Source: Peribacillus sp. ACCC06369 (lineage in GTDB: Bacteria > Bacillota > Bacilli > Bacillales > DSM-1321). Taken from it: a DNA stretch of 64,000 nt. The translations under genes and the position numbers were made by a program. The stretch lies in the NCBI RefSeq assembly GCF_030348945.1, contig NZ_JAUCEN010000002.1, positions 4,030,001 to 4,094,000 on the forward strand. The letters are read 5' to 3'. Below are positions 33,295 to 42,184 of the stretch, piece by piece (position 1 is the stretch's first letter; each line of letters starts with the position of its first letter). The notes below the pieces were generated by a model. It was not told the origin of the DNA, made no database searches, and was given only the letters and a program-made list of their open reading frames with translations.

Positions 33295-33328
33295 CTTAGT
33301 TTTTTTGAGAGGGTAGCTAGAACCTCTT
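33295..33328 (-). promoter_or_regulatory. preQ1-I riboswitch (queCDE leader)
   Basis: Minus strand AGAGGTTCTAGCTACCCTCT then CAAAAAAACTAAG, identical in its core to the copy at 27118. It represses queCDE when preQ1 is present. Confidence 0.93.
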
Positions 33329-33518
33329 CCGCCTTAACGCGGAATATAATATTTTTCCAAGTCAATAGTAACTTGAAAACAAAAAGAAATCAAGATGTTT
33401 ATATTTATTGAAAATTAGGCCTATTGGAAAGCTTGATCATCTCCTCTTCTGCTTAAATATCCCATTATCCATCCGATAAAAAAGAGTGAATAAAATATCG
33501 ATAAAGGGGACCATTAAT

Positions 33519-35197
33519 TTGAAAAGCATTAAAGGAAAGATATTGGTGGCATTTTCACTCATCATATCTTTATGTATCATCTTAGGAGCATTCAATATTT
33601 ATAGCAGCAACAAGTCACTTAAACAGTCTCAGGATATCATTGATGAGGAACTTCCACTTCTTATCCAAGACGAAAAGCTACTATATAATTTAGCACAAAG
33701 AACCGCACTAGCAAGAGCCTATATTTTATATGGCGACGAGAGTTATAAAGAAAGGTTTTTACAATATACAGAGGATAGCAAGGCCATCCAAGAGGATCTT
33801 TTGGCCATAAGCGATTCTGATAAAGCGAAGGAATTGATCGAGAAAAGCGTGGATTGGAGGACGATGATTGTAGACCGGGTATTTACTCAATATGATAAAG
33901 GAAATGAAGAAAGAGCTAAAGAAATACTCAAAAATGAAGTGGCACCGGTCGGCGATGAAGTGACGGAAGGCTCAAGGAGCTGACTTTGGAACGTGAGGAA
34001 TTGATTGTCGCTTCAGGGGAAAGCGTGATCGCAAGTGGGAAATCGGTCAAGACGACAAGTATCATCATCTCGATTGCGGCTGTCATTATCGGCCTTCTGC
34101 TCGCGCTTGTGACTGCCAACCTCATTACCACCCCTCTCCTTAAAATCAGGGACAGAATGAGAATGATAGCTGATGGGCAGCTGAATCATGAGCCCCTGGA
34201 GCAAAAGTCCAAGGATGAAATAGGCGAATTAACGGTATCCGCCAACCAAATGCAGAAAAACCTTCGTGATACGATCGAAAAAATGCTGGTTGTATCCGAA
34301 TCCGTTTCCAGCCAAAGCGAGGATCTGACTCAATCGGCAAATGAAGTCCAACAGGGCAACAGGCAGATAGCGACTACCATGTACGAACTTTCGGAAGGTT
34401 CGGAGTCACAAGCCAACCGGGCAGCTGAAATGGTTCGCATGATGGATGATTTCACAGGCAAGATCGTGGAGGCCCATCTTGAAGGAGTGGAAGTATCTCA
34501 AAGTTCAACCGAGATCCTTTCCTTGACTAAGGAGGGCACCACTTTAATGCGCAGTTCAGTCCAACAAATGGAGATTATTGATGGGATTGTCAAAAATGCC
34601 GTTGAGCAAGTGAAAGGACTCGATTCTCAATCACAGGAAATCTCGCAGCTTGTGCTGGTCATCAAGGATATATCCAATCAAACCAATCTATTGGCGCTGA
34701 ATGCGGCCATAGAAGCTGCACGCGCAGGTGAACATGGCAAGGGCTTTGCCGTCGTCGCAGCTGAAGTGCGTAAACTCGCTGAAGAGGTCACACACTCGGT
34801 TGGGGACATCACCGATATTGTCTCCGCTATACAAACAGGTTCAAAAACGGTCGTCCACTCCCTGGAAGATGGTTATACACAAGTGGATGAAGGCACGAAA
34901 CAGATTACGCTCACTGGACGAACCTTTGAAACAATCAATCACTCTGTCGGGAATATAGGCATGAAAATACAGCATATTACAGATGAATTGAAATATATCT
35001 CTACTAATAGTAAAAAAATCAATCAGGCTATCGAAGATATCGCAGCCGTTTCCGAAGAGTCCGCGGCAGGAATCGAACAAGTCTCCGCCTCCGCCCAACA
35101 ATCCAGCTCTTCAATGGATGAAATCACTAACCATGCCAGTGAACTTGCATCGTCAGCTGAACTGCTGACTGAACAGGTTAAGAAATTCAAATTATGA
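33519..35197 (+). pseudogene. Methyl-accepting chemotaxis protein, frameshifted
   Basis: Reads as one chemoreceptor of about 560 residues broken by a single frame change. Frame 1, from the TTG at 33519 (AAAGGGGACCATTAA site), encodes a first membrane helix and a four-helix-bundle ligand domain up to a TGA at 33981. The other frame continues in phase ([16 protein letters not shown]), then a second membrane helix ([19 protein letters not shown]), HAMP and the signalling hairpin with [20 protein letters not shown]. One missing base near 33970 explains it: GGCTCAAGGAG would read on as GGCCTCAAGGAG. It is either a real recent inactivation or a sequencing error. Confidence 0.88.
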
Positions 35198-35201
35198 TAC
35201 T

Positions 35202-35243
35202 AGCAATTTCCCGTCACTTGAATACGGGAAATTGCTTATTTTC
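35202..35243 (+). terminator. Intrinsic terminator
   Basis: AGCAATTTCCCGT ... ACGGGAAATTGCTTATTTT immediately behind the chemoreceptor gene. Confidence 0.85.
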
Positions 35244-35675
35244 CCTCCATGATGTGAATTGTTTCGTTTTCGTATATTCGGGGAATAAAACACTATACAC
35301 ATTAATGATTCATCAAAAGACAAATCAATCAAAAGTGGTTAGATGTGAATATTTTCGTTTGTTTTCAGAATATTTAGTGTATAATAAATATTATTACAGG
35401 AATATTTTAACTGAAATAATCATCATTTCCAATACCTGCATACGGCAAATCCCGGTACACGGATTCACTTGATCCGGACAGTTCACTTCAACACAATGCA
35501 CGGGTACCTATAATCAGTAAGGATCCATTGCATACTTTCATTCAAACCACACCATTCACAACTTTATTCACACAAAATCATAAATTTTTCTACAAAATCG
35601 CAAAAAAGGTTAAACTTCACCAACAATATGTTACTATTAAACTAAGACCTTTTAACCCCATAAGGAGGAATTCAT
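35244..35675. other. Intergenic region, nothing assigned
   Basis: AT-rich DNA with stop codons in all frames. It carries the promoter of the small gene at 35676. No RNA motif or repeat recognised. Confidence 0.4.
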
Positions 35676-35888
35676 ATGAAACGTTTTTTCAAATTCATCG
35701 CAGATTTTAACGAAAGAAAAGCAATGGAACGGGAAACCGAAGAATTCTTTCGCAAAGAATACGAAAATTATATGAAGATGAATCCTGAAAATCAAGGAAA
35801 AAGGAGATTAGCTCCTAGATTTTATGTAATTGATGGCGGTAAAAAAGGCTCCAACCTTGAGATTTCCGATAGAAAGAAATCCAGTTAA
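35676..35888 (+). CDS. Small charged hypothetical protein
   Basis: 70 residues, highly charged and probably helical in the first half (MKRFFKFIADFNERKAMERE), then a basic GKRRLAPRFYVIDGGKKG. It has an excellent AAGGAGGAATTCAT site and its own promoter space and terminator. No membrane segment, no known family. Confidence 0.65.
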   Translation: MKRFFKFIADFNERKAMERETEEFFRKEYENYMKMNPENQGKRRLAPRFYVIDGGKKGSNLEISDRKKSS

Positions 35889-35982
35889 ACAGATCCCTTC
35901 CATAATCAGCCACTAATGTTGTAGCTCCTAACCCACAAACGGGGTTATAACCCATTCGGATTCATTTAAAATATATAAGCCG

Positions 35983-36014
35983 AAAGCTCAGATATACATC
36001 TGAGCTTTTTTTAT
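35983..36014 (+). terminator. Intrinsic terminator
   Basis: AAAGCTCAGAT ATAC ATCTGAGCTTTTTTT. Confidence 0.9.
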
Positions 36015-36657
36015 TTTTCATTCTTCTATTAACACTATATCAATAGAAGAAACTAGGTATTTTTTTAAAAAATTGGATGAACTTTAGTTTATTTCATGTT
36101 AAAGGAAAAGATCACTTTATAGGCCCATGGGTATTTTTCAATGGAAAAACCAAAAAATAACAAAAAAAAGAGATGTGTTCTTTTACTCATCTTTGTCCAT
36201 ATTCAAAAGAGTCCAACTAATTGAGTCGATAGGTGCAATATCTTACATTGAATGACAGATGCATAAATATTGTTACATTTAGGTCAAATAAATGGGTATA
36301 AACAATTATCATTCTGTAATAAACCTCACTTTTAAAAACAAATAATTATATAAATATAGCCAAAATGAATTGGGTTCAAATGCTCATGAAACTATTTTGA
36401 TGCTGTTCAAAATGGGCTTTTATTACACTTTCCATATTTTAGTGTAAATATTCCAAGGTTTACGTGTTTTTTAGCCATTTCTTTGTACTCATAAAGCATT
36501 TTATCCCTTTAGATACTATTACACTTCTATATACATTTATTTGAAAAAGCTGACATTAACTATATTACAATAGAATAATTGACTATTGCCTATTAAGTTT
36601 AAAATCATGTAGTGTGTATTCAGTAAATCAAATATTTAAAAAAAGAGAGGTTAAAAA
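36015..36657. promoter_or_regulatory. Long AT-rich control region upstream of the PGA locus
   Basis: A 640-bp gap before capB with no gene. It contains the small inverted repeat TTACACT ... AGTGTAA (36424-36448) and several A/T tracts. PGA operons in Bacillus are regulated at the promoter (DegU in B. subtilis, AtxA/AcpA in B. anthracis), so such a long upstream region fits, but no specific site could be named. Confidence 0.4.
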
Positions 36658-37839
36658 ATGGCACCAATATTTATTTGTGCGATCTTTTTGCTTGGCTATG
36701 GCATATTCGAACAAAAACGCCATCAGAAGCGTCTCGACTCCATCCCGGTACGTGTGAATGTGAATGGAATTCGAGGGAAATCAACTGTAACGCGTCTAAT
36801 TACAGGGGTGATACAGGAAGCTAAGTACAAAACTGTAGGTAAAACAACCGGAACATCAGCAAGAATGATCTATTGGTTTACCGACAAAGAAAAACCGATT
36901 AAACGCCGCCCAGAAGGACCCAACATTGGAGAACAAAGGCGTGTAGTTAAAGAAGTTGCCGATTTAGGCACGGAAGCACTGGTTTGTGAATGTATGGCCG
37001 TTCAGCCTGACTATCAACTAATCTTCCAAAATAAAATGATCCAAGCAAACATTGGGGTCATCGTGAATGTATTGGAAGACCATATGGATGTCATGGGACC
37101 GACCTTGGATGAGGTTGCAGAAGCTTTCACTGCTACCATACCCTATAACGGTCACTTAATAACCATCGAAAGTGAATATTTGGACTTTTTCAAGCAAATT
37201 GCCAAAGAACGCAACTCTAAAGTAATCGTTGCTGATAATTCAAGAATTTCGGAAGAATTCTTACGCGAATTCGACTATATGGTATTTCCGGATAACGCTT
37301 CACTGGCGTTGGCCGTTGCAGAAGCTTTGGGCATCGATGAGAAAACAGCTTTTCGCGGCATGTTAAATGCGCATCCCGATCCAGGTGCCATGAGGATCAC
37401 CAAATTCGGGGATTCCATCCAGCCAACTTTCTTTGTCAATGGGTTTGCTGCAAATGACGCATCATCGACGCTGAACATCTGGGAACGCGTCAATACGTTC
37501 GGATACAGCACAGAACCTCCTATCGTCATCATGAACTGCCGTGCCGACCGTGTGGACCGTACAGAGCAGTTTGCAAGAGATGTATTGCCTTACATAAAAT
37601 CTGAAATCGTCATTGCCATTGGTGAAACCACTTCACCGATCACAAAAGCATTCGAGCAAGGTAAATTGGATACAAAAGAATATTGGGATTTAGAAAACTG
37701 GTCAACTGAAGAAATCGTGGCACGTCTCCGCCCATTGATGAAAAATCGAATCGTCTACGGTGTCGGGAATATTCACGGTGCAGCGGAACCATTAATTGAA
37801 GCCTTCATGAAATCTAAAACAAAGCAAAAAGCGAGTTAA
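36658..37839 (+). CDS. pgsB: Poly-gamma-glutamate synthase CapB/PgsB
   Basis: A 393-residue amide ligase of the Mur-ligase type and the catalytic subunit of PGA polymerase. The membrane-anchoring N terminus (FICAIFLLGYGIFEQ) is followed by the ATP loop NGIRGKSTVTRL (36-47), then VLEDHMDVMGPTLDEVAEAF and a closing domain with NCRADRVDRTEQF. It activates glutamate with ATP and extends the gamma-linked chain. First gene of a B-C-A-D-E operon; AGAGAGG precedes the ATG. Confidence 0.95.
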   Translation: MAPIFICAIFLLGYGIFEQKRHQKRLDSIPVRVNVNGIRGKSTVTRLITGVIQEAKYKTVGKTTGTSARMIYWFTDKEKPIKRRPEGPNIGEQRRVVKEVADLGTEALVCECMAVQPDYQLIFQNKMIQANIGVIVNVLEDHMDVMGPTLDEVAEAFTATIPYNGHLITIESEYLDFFKQIAKERNSKVIVADNSRISEEFLREFDYMVFPDNASLALAVAEALGIDEKTAFRGMLNAHPDPGAMRITKFGDSIQPTFFVNGFAANDASSTLNIWERVNTFGYSTEPPIVIMNCRADRVDRTEQFARDVLPYIKSEIVIAIGETTSPITKAFEQGKLDTKEYWDLENWSTEEIVARLRPLMKNRIVYGVGNIHGAAEPLIEAFMKSKTKQKAS

Positions 37840-37854
37840 GTAGGAGGAACCTTA

Positions 37855-38304
37855 ATGTTTGGATCGGATTTATATGTAGCCCTAGTGCTGGGAGTAACGC
37901 TTAGCCTTATATTTTCAGAAAAAACGGGTGTCGTACCCGCAGGACTTATTGTGCCAGGTTATTTGGCATTAGTATTTGATCAATGGGAAATCATGCTGAC
38001 CATCCTGATCATTAGTGTCGTAACTTATTTAATCGTCACTCACGGCCTTTCAAGATGGGTGATTTTATATGGAAGAAGAAAATTCGCAGCCATGATGGTG
38101 ACAGGGATTTGCTTGAAACTCCTATTGGACTTCGTCTACCCCGTCATGCCATTTGAAATATTCGAGTTTCGGGGAATCGGTATAATCGTTCCCGGTTTGA
38201 TAGCGAATACCATTCAAAGACAAGGAATGCCATTGACACTTGGCAGCACGCTTTTATTATCCGGCTTGACTTTCGGATTAATGAACGTGTACTACCTATT
38301 CTGA
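37855..38304 (+). CDS. pgsC: Poly-gamma-glutamate biosynthesis protein CapC/PgsC
   Basis: 149 residues, about four or five membrane helices; LYVALVLGVTLSLIFSEKTG and VVPAGLIVPGYLALVFDQWE are family strings. It forms the membrane part of the polymerase with CapB. Starts 15 bp after capB behind TAGGAGGAACCTTA. Confidence 0.93.
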   Translation: MFGSDLYVALVLGVTLSLIFSEKTGVVPAGLIVPGYLALVFDQWEIMLTILIISVVTYLIVTHGLSRWVILYGRRKFAAMMVTGICLKLLLDFVYPVMPFEIFEFRGIGIIVPGLIANTIQRQGMPLTLGSTLLLSGLTFGLMNVYYLF

Positions 38305-38314
38305 GGTGCAAAAA

Positions 38315-39589
38315 ATGAAACGGACTTTAAATGCAAAAGAAAAAACACTTATCTTTATTAAACGTACGAAGAAAAAGAATCTTAAATACACTGGAATCAT
38401 ACTACCTATATTACTGATCGCTTTAGTCATTACCACTTGGATGGGACGGGCTGAGGAAGTGAAAACAACCGCTTCAAAATCCGAGCAACCATTGACGATG
38501 ACCATGGTCGGTGATGTAATGATGGGGCGTAATGTTGAAGAAGTGACGGAAAAGTACGGATATGAATACCTTTTCCGTTATATGAAGCCCTATTTTTCCG
38601 ATTCAGACTATGTCAGTGGGAATTATGAACACCCAGCTTTAAAAGAAGAGGCAGCCAACTACAAGGAAGCTGATACGCCCATCCATTTAAACTCCAATAC
38701 TAGTGGTGTGCAAGCCGTTAAAGATGCTGGCTTCTCTGTGATGACTTTGGCCAATAACCATATGAAGGACTTTGAAGAACAGGGACTCCTTGACACGATT
38801 GATGAATTCAAAAATGCGGGCATGCACTATGTCGGTGTTGGGTCGAACACTGAAGAAGCTAAAGCTAGCATCGACTATGCGGATGTTAATGGCGTTCGTG
38901 TCGCAACACTTGGCTTCACAGATGTTTACGGTAAGGATGCCGTGCCAAAACATAATCAAGCCGGCCTATTGAACTCCAACCCTGATTTATTATTTGAAAT
39001 GATCGGAAAAGCAAGTGATGCCAAGCAAGGCAACGCAGACTTGGTTGTCGTGAATATGCACTGGGGGCAAGAGTATTCAACATCTACAACCACCCGGCAA
39101 AAAGACTTGGCTAAAGCTATCATCGATGCGGGGGCTGACATCATCATCGGCCATCACCCCCATGTACTTCAATCGTTTGATGTTTATAAAGATGGAATCG
39201 TTTTCTATAGCTTAGGAAACTTCATATTCGATCAAGGCTGGACACGGACAAAGGATTCAGCCATGGTTCAATACCATTTAGCTGAAGACGGTAAAGCTAC
39301 AATCGATGTCGTTCCACTGCAAATTGAAGAAGCCACACCAAGACCAGCTACCTCTTCAATCGACAAATCACGTGTTTACCGTCAGTTGACGAAGGAAACG
39401 AGTGAAAAAGCCCAATGGTCGAAAAAAGAGGATCGCATCGAGATTACCTTGGATCACAAGAAGATAATCCACCATAAGGCACAACGTGAGAAAGAAGAAA
39501 AAGCAGCGAAAGCAGCAATGGAAAAGAAAGCTGTACAAGAGAAAAAAGCAGCACAAGTTAAACAACAGAACATACAACCCATTCAGTAA
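38315..39589 (+). CDS. pgsA: Poly-gamma-glutamate export/synthesis protein CapA/PgsA
   Basis: About 424 residues. One N-terminal membrane helix (GIILPILLIALVITTW) precedes an extracellular calcineurin-like fold: TMVGDVMMGRNVEEV, NYEHP, LANNHMKDFEEQG, VNMHWGQEYS, GHHPHVLQ and YSLGNFIFDQG hold the metal-type ligands. A Lys/Ala-rich tail ends the protein. The ATG at 38315 follows TGAGGTGCAAAAA; a GTG at 38306 lies inside that site. Needed with B and C for PGA transport. Confidence 0.93.
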   Translation: MKRTLNAKEKTLIFIKRTKKKNLKYTGIILPILLIALVITTWMGRAEEVKTTASKSEQPLTMTMVGDVMMGRNVEEVTEKYGYEYLFRYMKPYFSDSDYVSGNYEHPALKEEAANYKEADTPIHLNSNTSGVQAVKDAGFSVMTLANNHMKDFEEQGLLDTIDEFKNAGMHYVGVGSNTEEAKASIDYADVNGVRVATLGFTDVYGKDAVPKHNQAGLLNSNPDLLFEMIGKASDAKQGNADLVVVNMHWGQEYSTSTTTRQKDLAKAIIDAGADIIIGHHPHVLQSFDVYKDGIVFYSLGNFIFDQGWTRTKDSAMVQYHLAEDGKATIDVVPLQIEEATPRPATSSIDKSRVYRQLTKETSEKAQWSKKEDRIEITLDHKKIIHHKAQREKEEKAAKAAMEKKAVQEKKAAQVKQQNIQPIQ

Positions 39590-39663
39590 AGAACGCTTTG
39601 TTACTACTACGTGAAGAAAAAAGACACACAACTTAGAAGCTCAACGAAAAGGGGGATCAACCG

Positions 39664-41247
39664 ATGATTAACCGTATGACGAGAAAAGTGATTATATCCC
39701 TTACCATGCTCATATATATTGCTGGATGTTCGAAGACACCCCCTATTTCTGACACGAATGAACCGATAGATAGTAAAAACGCTCAATCATATGGGGTCAG
39801 TTCTTCCAACCCAATCGCAATAGATGTCGGGATGGATATATTGGAAAACGGCGGAACGGCGGCGGATGCTGCCATTGCCGTATCTTATGTATTAGGTGTA
39901 GTTGAACCTTATGGATCTGGCGTGGGTGGCGGTGGCGGTATGCTGATTGCCCCGGAATCCGGCGATCCCAATTTTATCGATTATCGTGAATCCTCTCCAG
40001 AAGACCCGAGTTCAAGACACGATACAGGGATTCCAGGCTTAGTGGCCGGCATGCAGGTTATAAGTGATAAGTATGGGAGCGTACCAATGGCAGATCTTCT
40101 TCAGCCAGCGATAGAGTTGGCTGAAGGCGGATTTGAAGTCGACGAATCGTTATCATCACGCTTAGAAGCAGCTCAGCCAAGGATATCTTCCGATGCGACT
40201 TCACCTTTTTATCCTGATGGTGATGCCATTGAACCAGGCAAAACCCTCGTCCAAGAAAGACTTGCTGAAACATTGAAGCAGATTCAAAAGGATGGTCCTG
40301 ATGGTTTTTATAAAGGGGAAATTGCGCGAGATATTAAAAGAGAATCAGATATCGACTTGATGGATTTAAAGCGCTATGAGGTTAAAGAACATAAGCCGGT
40401 CCAAGGAACATTTGCCGGTTATGATGTTTTTACCGCCCCTCCACCCTTTTCAGGAATCACAGTTCTTGAAATGTTAAAACTAGCCGAGGAAATGAACCTA
40501 GGTGATTCTTCAAGCAAATCAGCTTATATGAAAGTCTTGGGAGGCATCACAGATACTGCTTATCAAGATCGGTCCGACCACATTGGAGATAGAATAAGTC
40601 ACTCTAAGGCGGAAAAATTGCTCTCCCCCATTCACTTGGATAATCTTAAAAGTAAGATCAAAAGTGAAAAATGGGAAGATAAAGAATCGAATGGCTCCGA
40701 AGAACATGAGAGTACGACACACTTTGTGATCATGGACAAGTATGGCACTGTCGTTTCCACAACAAATACGCTCAGTAACTTTTTCGGATCTGGTGATTAT
40801 ACGAATGGATTTTTCCTTAACGATCAATTGAAAAATTTTGGGTCCGACTTAAATTCCCAAGAGGCCTATAAACGGTCTAGAACGTTCACGGCACCAACCA
40901 TTCTCAAGAAACCAGGGCAGGAATCGATTGGGATCGGCTCACCAGGCGGTGATAGGATTCCGCAAATATTGATGCAGGTCCTTTATTCTTATACAGAGAA
41001 TGAAGGCTCATTTCAGGATATCGTCGACCGTAATCGGTTCGTCTTTGATGGAAAGAAGATTTATACGGAATCCAGGCTTTCGGATGAAATGATATCCAAC
41101 TTGGAAGATTCAGGATATGAAGTCATCCAGAAGATTTCCCCCATGTATTATGGCGGGGTTCAAGTTCTCGTTAAAAACGAGAAAAATGGACGATTATCCG
41201 GAGCTGGGGATAAAAGAAGAAATGGAAGCTGGAAAGCTCAGCAATAA
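39664..41247 (+). CDS. capD: Gamma-glutamyltransferase CapD/PgsD (PGA depolymerase/anchoring enzyme)
   Basis: 527 residues. A lipoprotein signal (LTMLIYIAGC, Cys22) is followed by a gamma-glutamyltranspeptidase fold. The autocleavage nucleophile region is HESTTHFVIMDKYGTVVSTT with T351/T352, at the position of Thr352 in B. anthracis CapD. ENGGTAADAAIAVSYVLGVV and SPGGDRIPQI are also typical. CapD cleaves PGA and transfers it to peptidoglycan. Its place between A and E copies the B. anthracis capBCADE order and argues for wall-anchored PGA. Confidence 0.9.
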   Translation: MINRMTRKVIISLTMLIYIAGCSKTPPISDTNEPIDSKNAQSYGVSSSNPIAIDVGMDILENGGTAADAAIAVSYVLGVVEPYGSGVGGGGGMLIAPESGDPNFIDYRESSPEDPSSRHDTGIPGLVAGMQVISDKYGSVPMADLLQPAIELAEGGFEVDESLSSRLEAAQPRISSDATSPFYPDGDAIEPGKTLVQERLAETLKQIQKDGPDGFYKGEIARDIKRESDIDLMDLKRYEVKEHKPVQGTFAGYDVFTAPPPFSGITVLEMLKLAEEMNLGDSSSKSAYMKVLGGITDTAYQDRSDHIGDRISHSKAEKLLSPIHLDNLKSKIKSEKWEDKESNGSEEHESTTHFVIMDKYGTVVSTTNTLSNFFGSGDYTNGFFLNDQLKNFGSDLNSQEAYKRSRTFTAPTILKKPGQESIGIGSPGGDRIPQILMQVLYSYTENEGSFQDIVDRNRFVFDGKKIYTESRLSDEMISNLEDSGYEVIQKISPMYYGGVQVLVKNEKNGRLSGAGDKRRNGSWKAQQ

Positions 41248-41316
41248 AAGTGCAATCCAGCCCCTCCTTTTCTAAATATCATATGAATTTTATCGATGTA
41301 TAAGGGGATTTTGAAT

Positions 41317-41466
41317 ATGAATATCGTAAAAAAAATAACAAGCTGGGTTATACCTGTTCTTCTTGTAGCAGCCCTGCTTGTGACCATGAATACGTTTAAA
41401 TGGACAGAAACTTTAACACCCGACGAGCAAAAGAAAATAGAACAATATACGACTGTCGAAGAATAA
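41317..41466 (+). CDS. capE: Small PGA-operon membrane protein CapE/PgsE
   Basis: 49 residues: one membrane helix ([19 protein letters not shown]) and an acidic tail ([17 protein letters not shown]). Size, topology and operon position match CapE/PgsE, which stimulates PGA synthesis. ATG after ATAAGGGGATTTTGAAT; the operon terminator follows at once. Confidence 0.85.
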   Translation: MNIVKKITSWVIPVLLVAALLVTMNTFKWTETLTPDEQKKIEQYTTVEE

Positions 41467-41499
41467 AAAAGCTGGGGCATCCCCGCTTTTTTTATTTTT
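41467..41499 (+). terminator. Intrinsic terminator of the capBCADE operon
   Basis: AGCTGGGG CAT CCCCGCTTTTTTT right behind capE. Confidence 0.9.
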
Positions 41500-41549
41500 G
41501 CCGTCAACGGTATGGAAGATTAAATACACTAGAGATATGGAGGATAACC

Positions 41550-42179
41550 ATGATTGAAAATAACTATACTGATTTTTTTGAACTGCAGAAAAATGAACAA
41601 GAAGACCTCGATTACCGCATCATCGTTCATCACAGGAACCCTGATATTGCAGTTCTAGCCATACATGGCGGGAACATCGAACCGGGAACCAGCGAGATTG
41701 CAGCCGCACTTGGAGAGAGACTTTGTGCAAGCACCTATCTATTCGAAGGACTTAAACCAAGGGGCAACCAGGTCCTCCATATAACATCCCGCTTGTTCAA
41801 TGAACCGATCGGCGTTTCAATGGCAGCGAACGCACAGACCACCCTATCCATCCATGGCCACTACGACGTACATAATGCGCTGGTTTACATTGGCGGAAGG
41901 AACGAACCCTATAAGAACCTTATTCAGCAATGCCTTAACAAAGCTGGATTTCAAACTGATCATGCACCGCAGCACCTTTCAGGCATGAAAGGAAACAACA
42001 TCACCAACACATCCAAAACGGGTGCAGGCGTGCAATTGGAACTTTCCACAAAGCTTAGAAAAAGCTTTTTCAAAGGTGATGACTTTACTAGTAAGAACAG
42101 GGTCAATCACTGTGATCTTTTTAAACGGTTCGTTACTGCCATTGAAAAAGCGACTCTAGCATATAAAGAGATTGAATGA
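41550..42179 (+). CDS. Poly-gamma-glutamate hydrolase family protein (PghP/YndL type)
   Basis: 209 residues of the phage-derived PGA hydrolase family, Zn peptidases that cut gamma-glutamyl bonds. Marks: VLAIHGGNIEPGTSEIAAAL (metal His/Glu), STYLFEGL, TLSIHGHYD and QLELSTKLRKSFF. It has no signal peptide, as in phage and prophage relatives. The ATG at 41550 follows TATGGAGGATAACC. Encoded 83 bp after the cap operon terminator, so it is linked by function rather than by transcript: trimming or recycling of PGA, or release from it. Confidence 0.88.
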   Translation: MIENNYTDFFELQKNEQEDLDYRIIVHHRNPDIAVLAIHGGNIEPGTSEIAAALGERLCASTYLFEGLKPRGNQVLHITSRLFNEPIGVSMAANAQTTLSIHGHYDVHNALVYIGGRNEPYKNLIQQCLNKAGFQTDHAPQHLSGMKGNNITNTSKTGAGVQLELSTKLRKSFFKGDDFTSKNRVNHCDLFKRFVTAIEKATLAYKEIE

Positions 42180-42184
42180 TCTTT

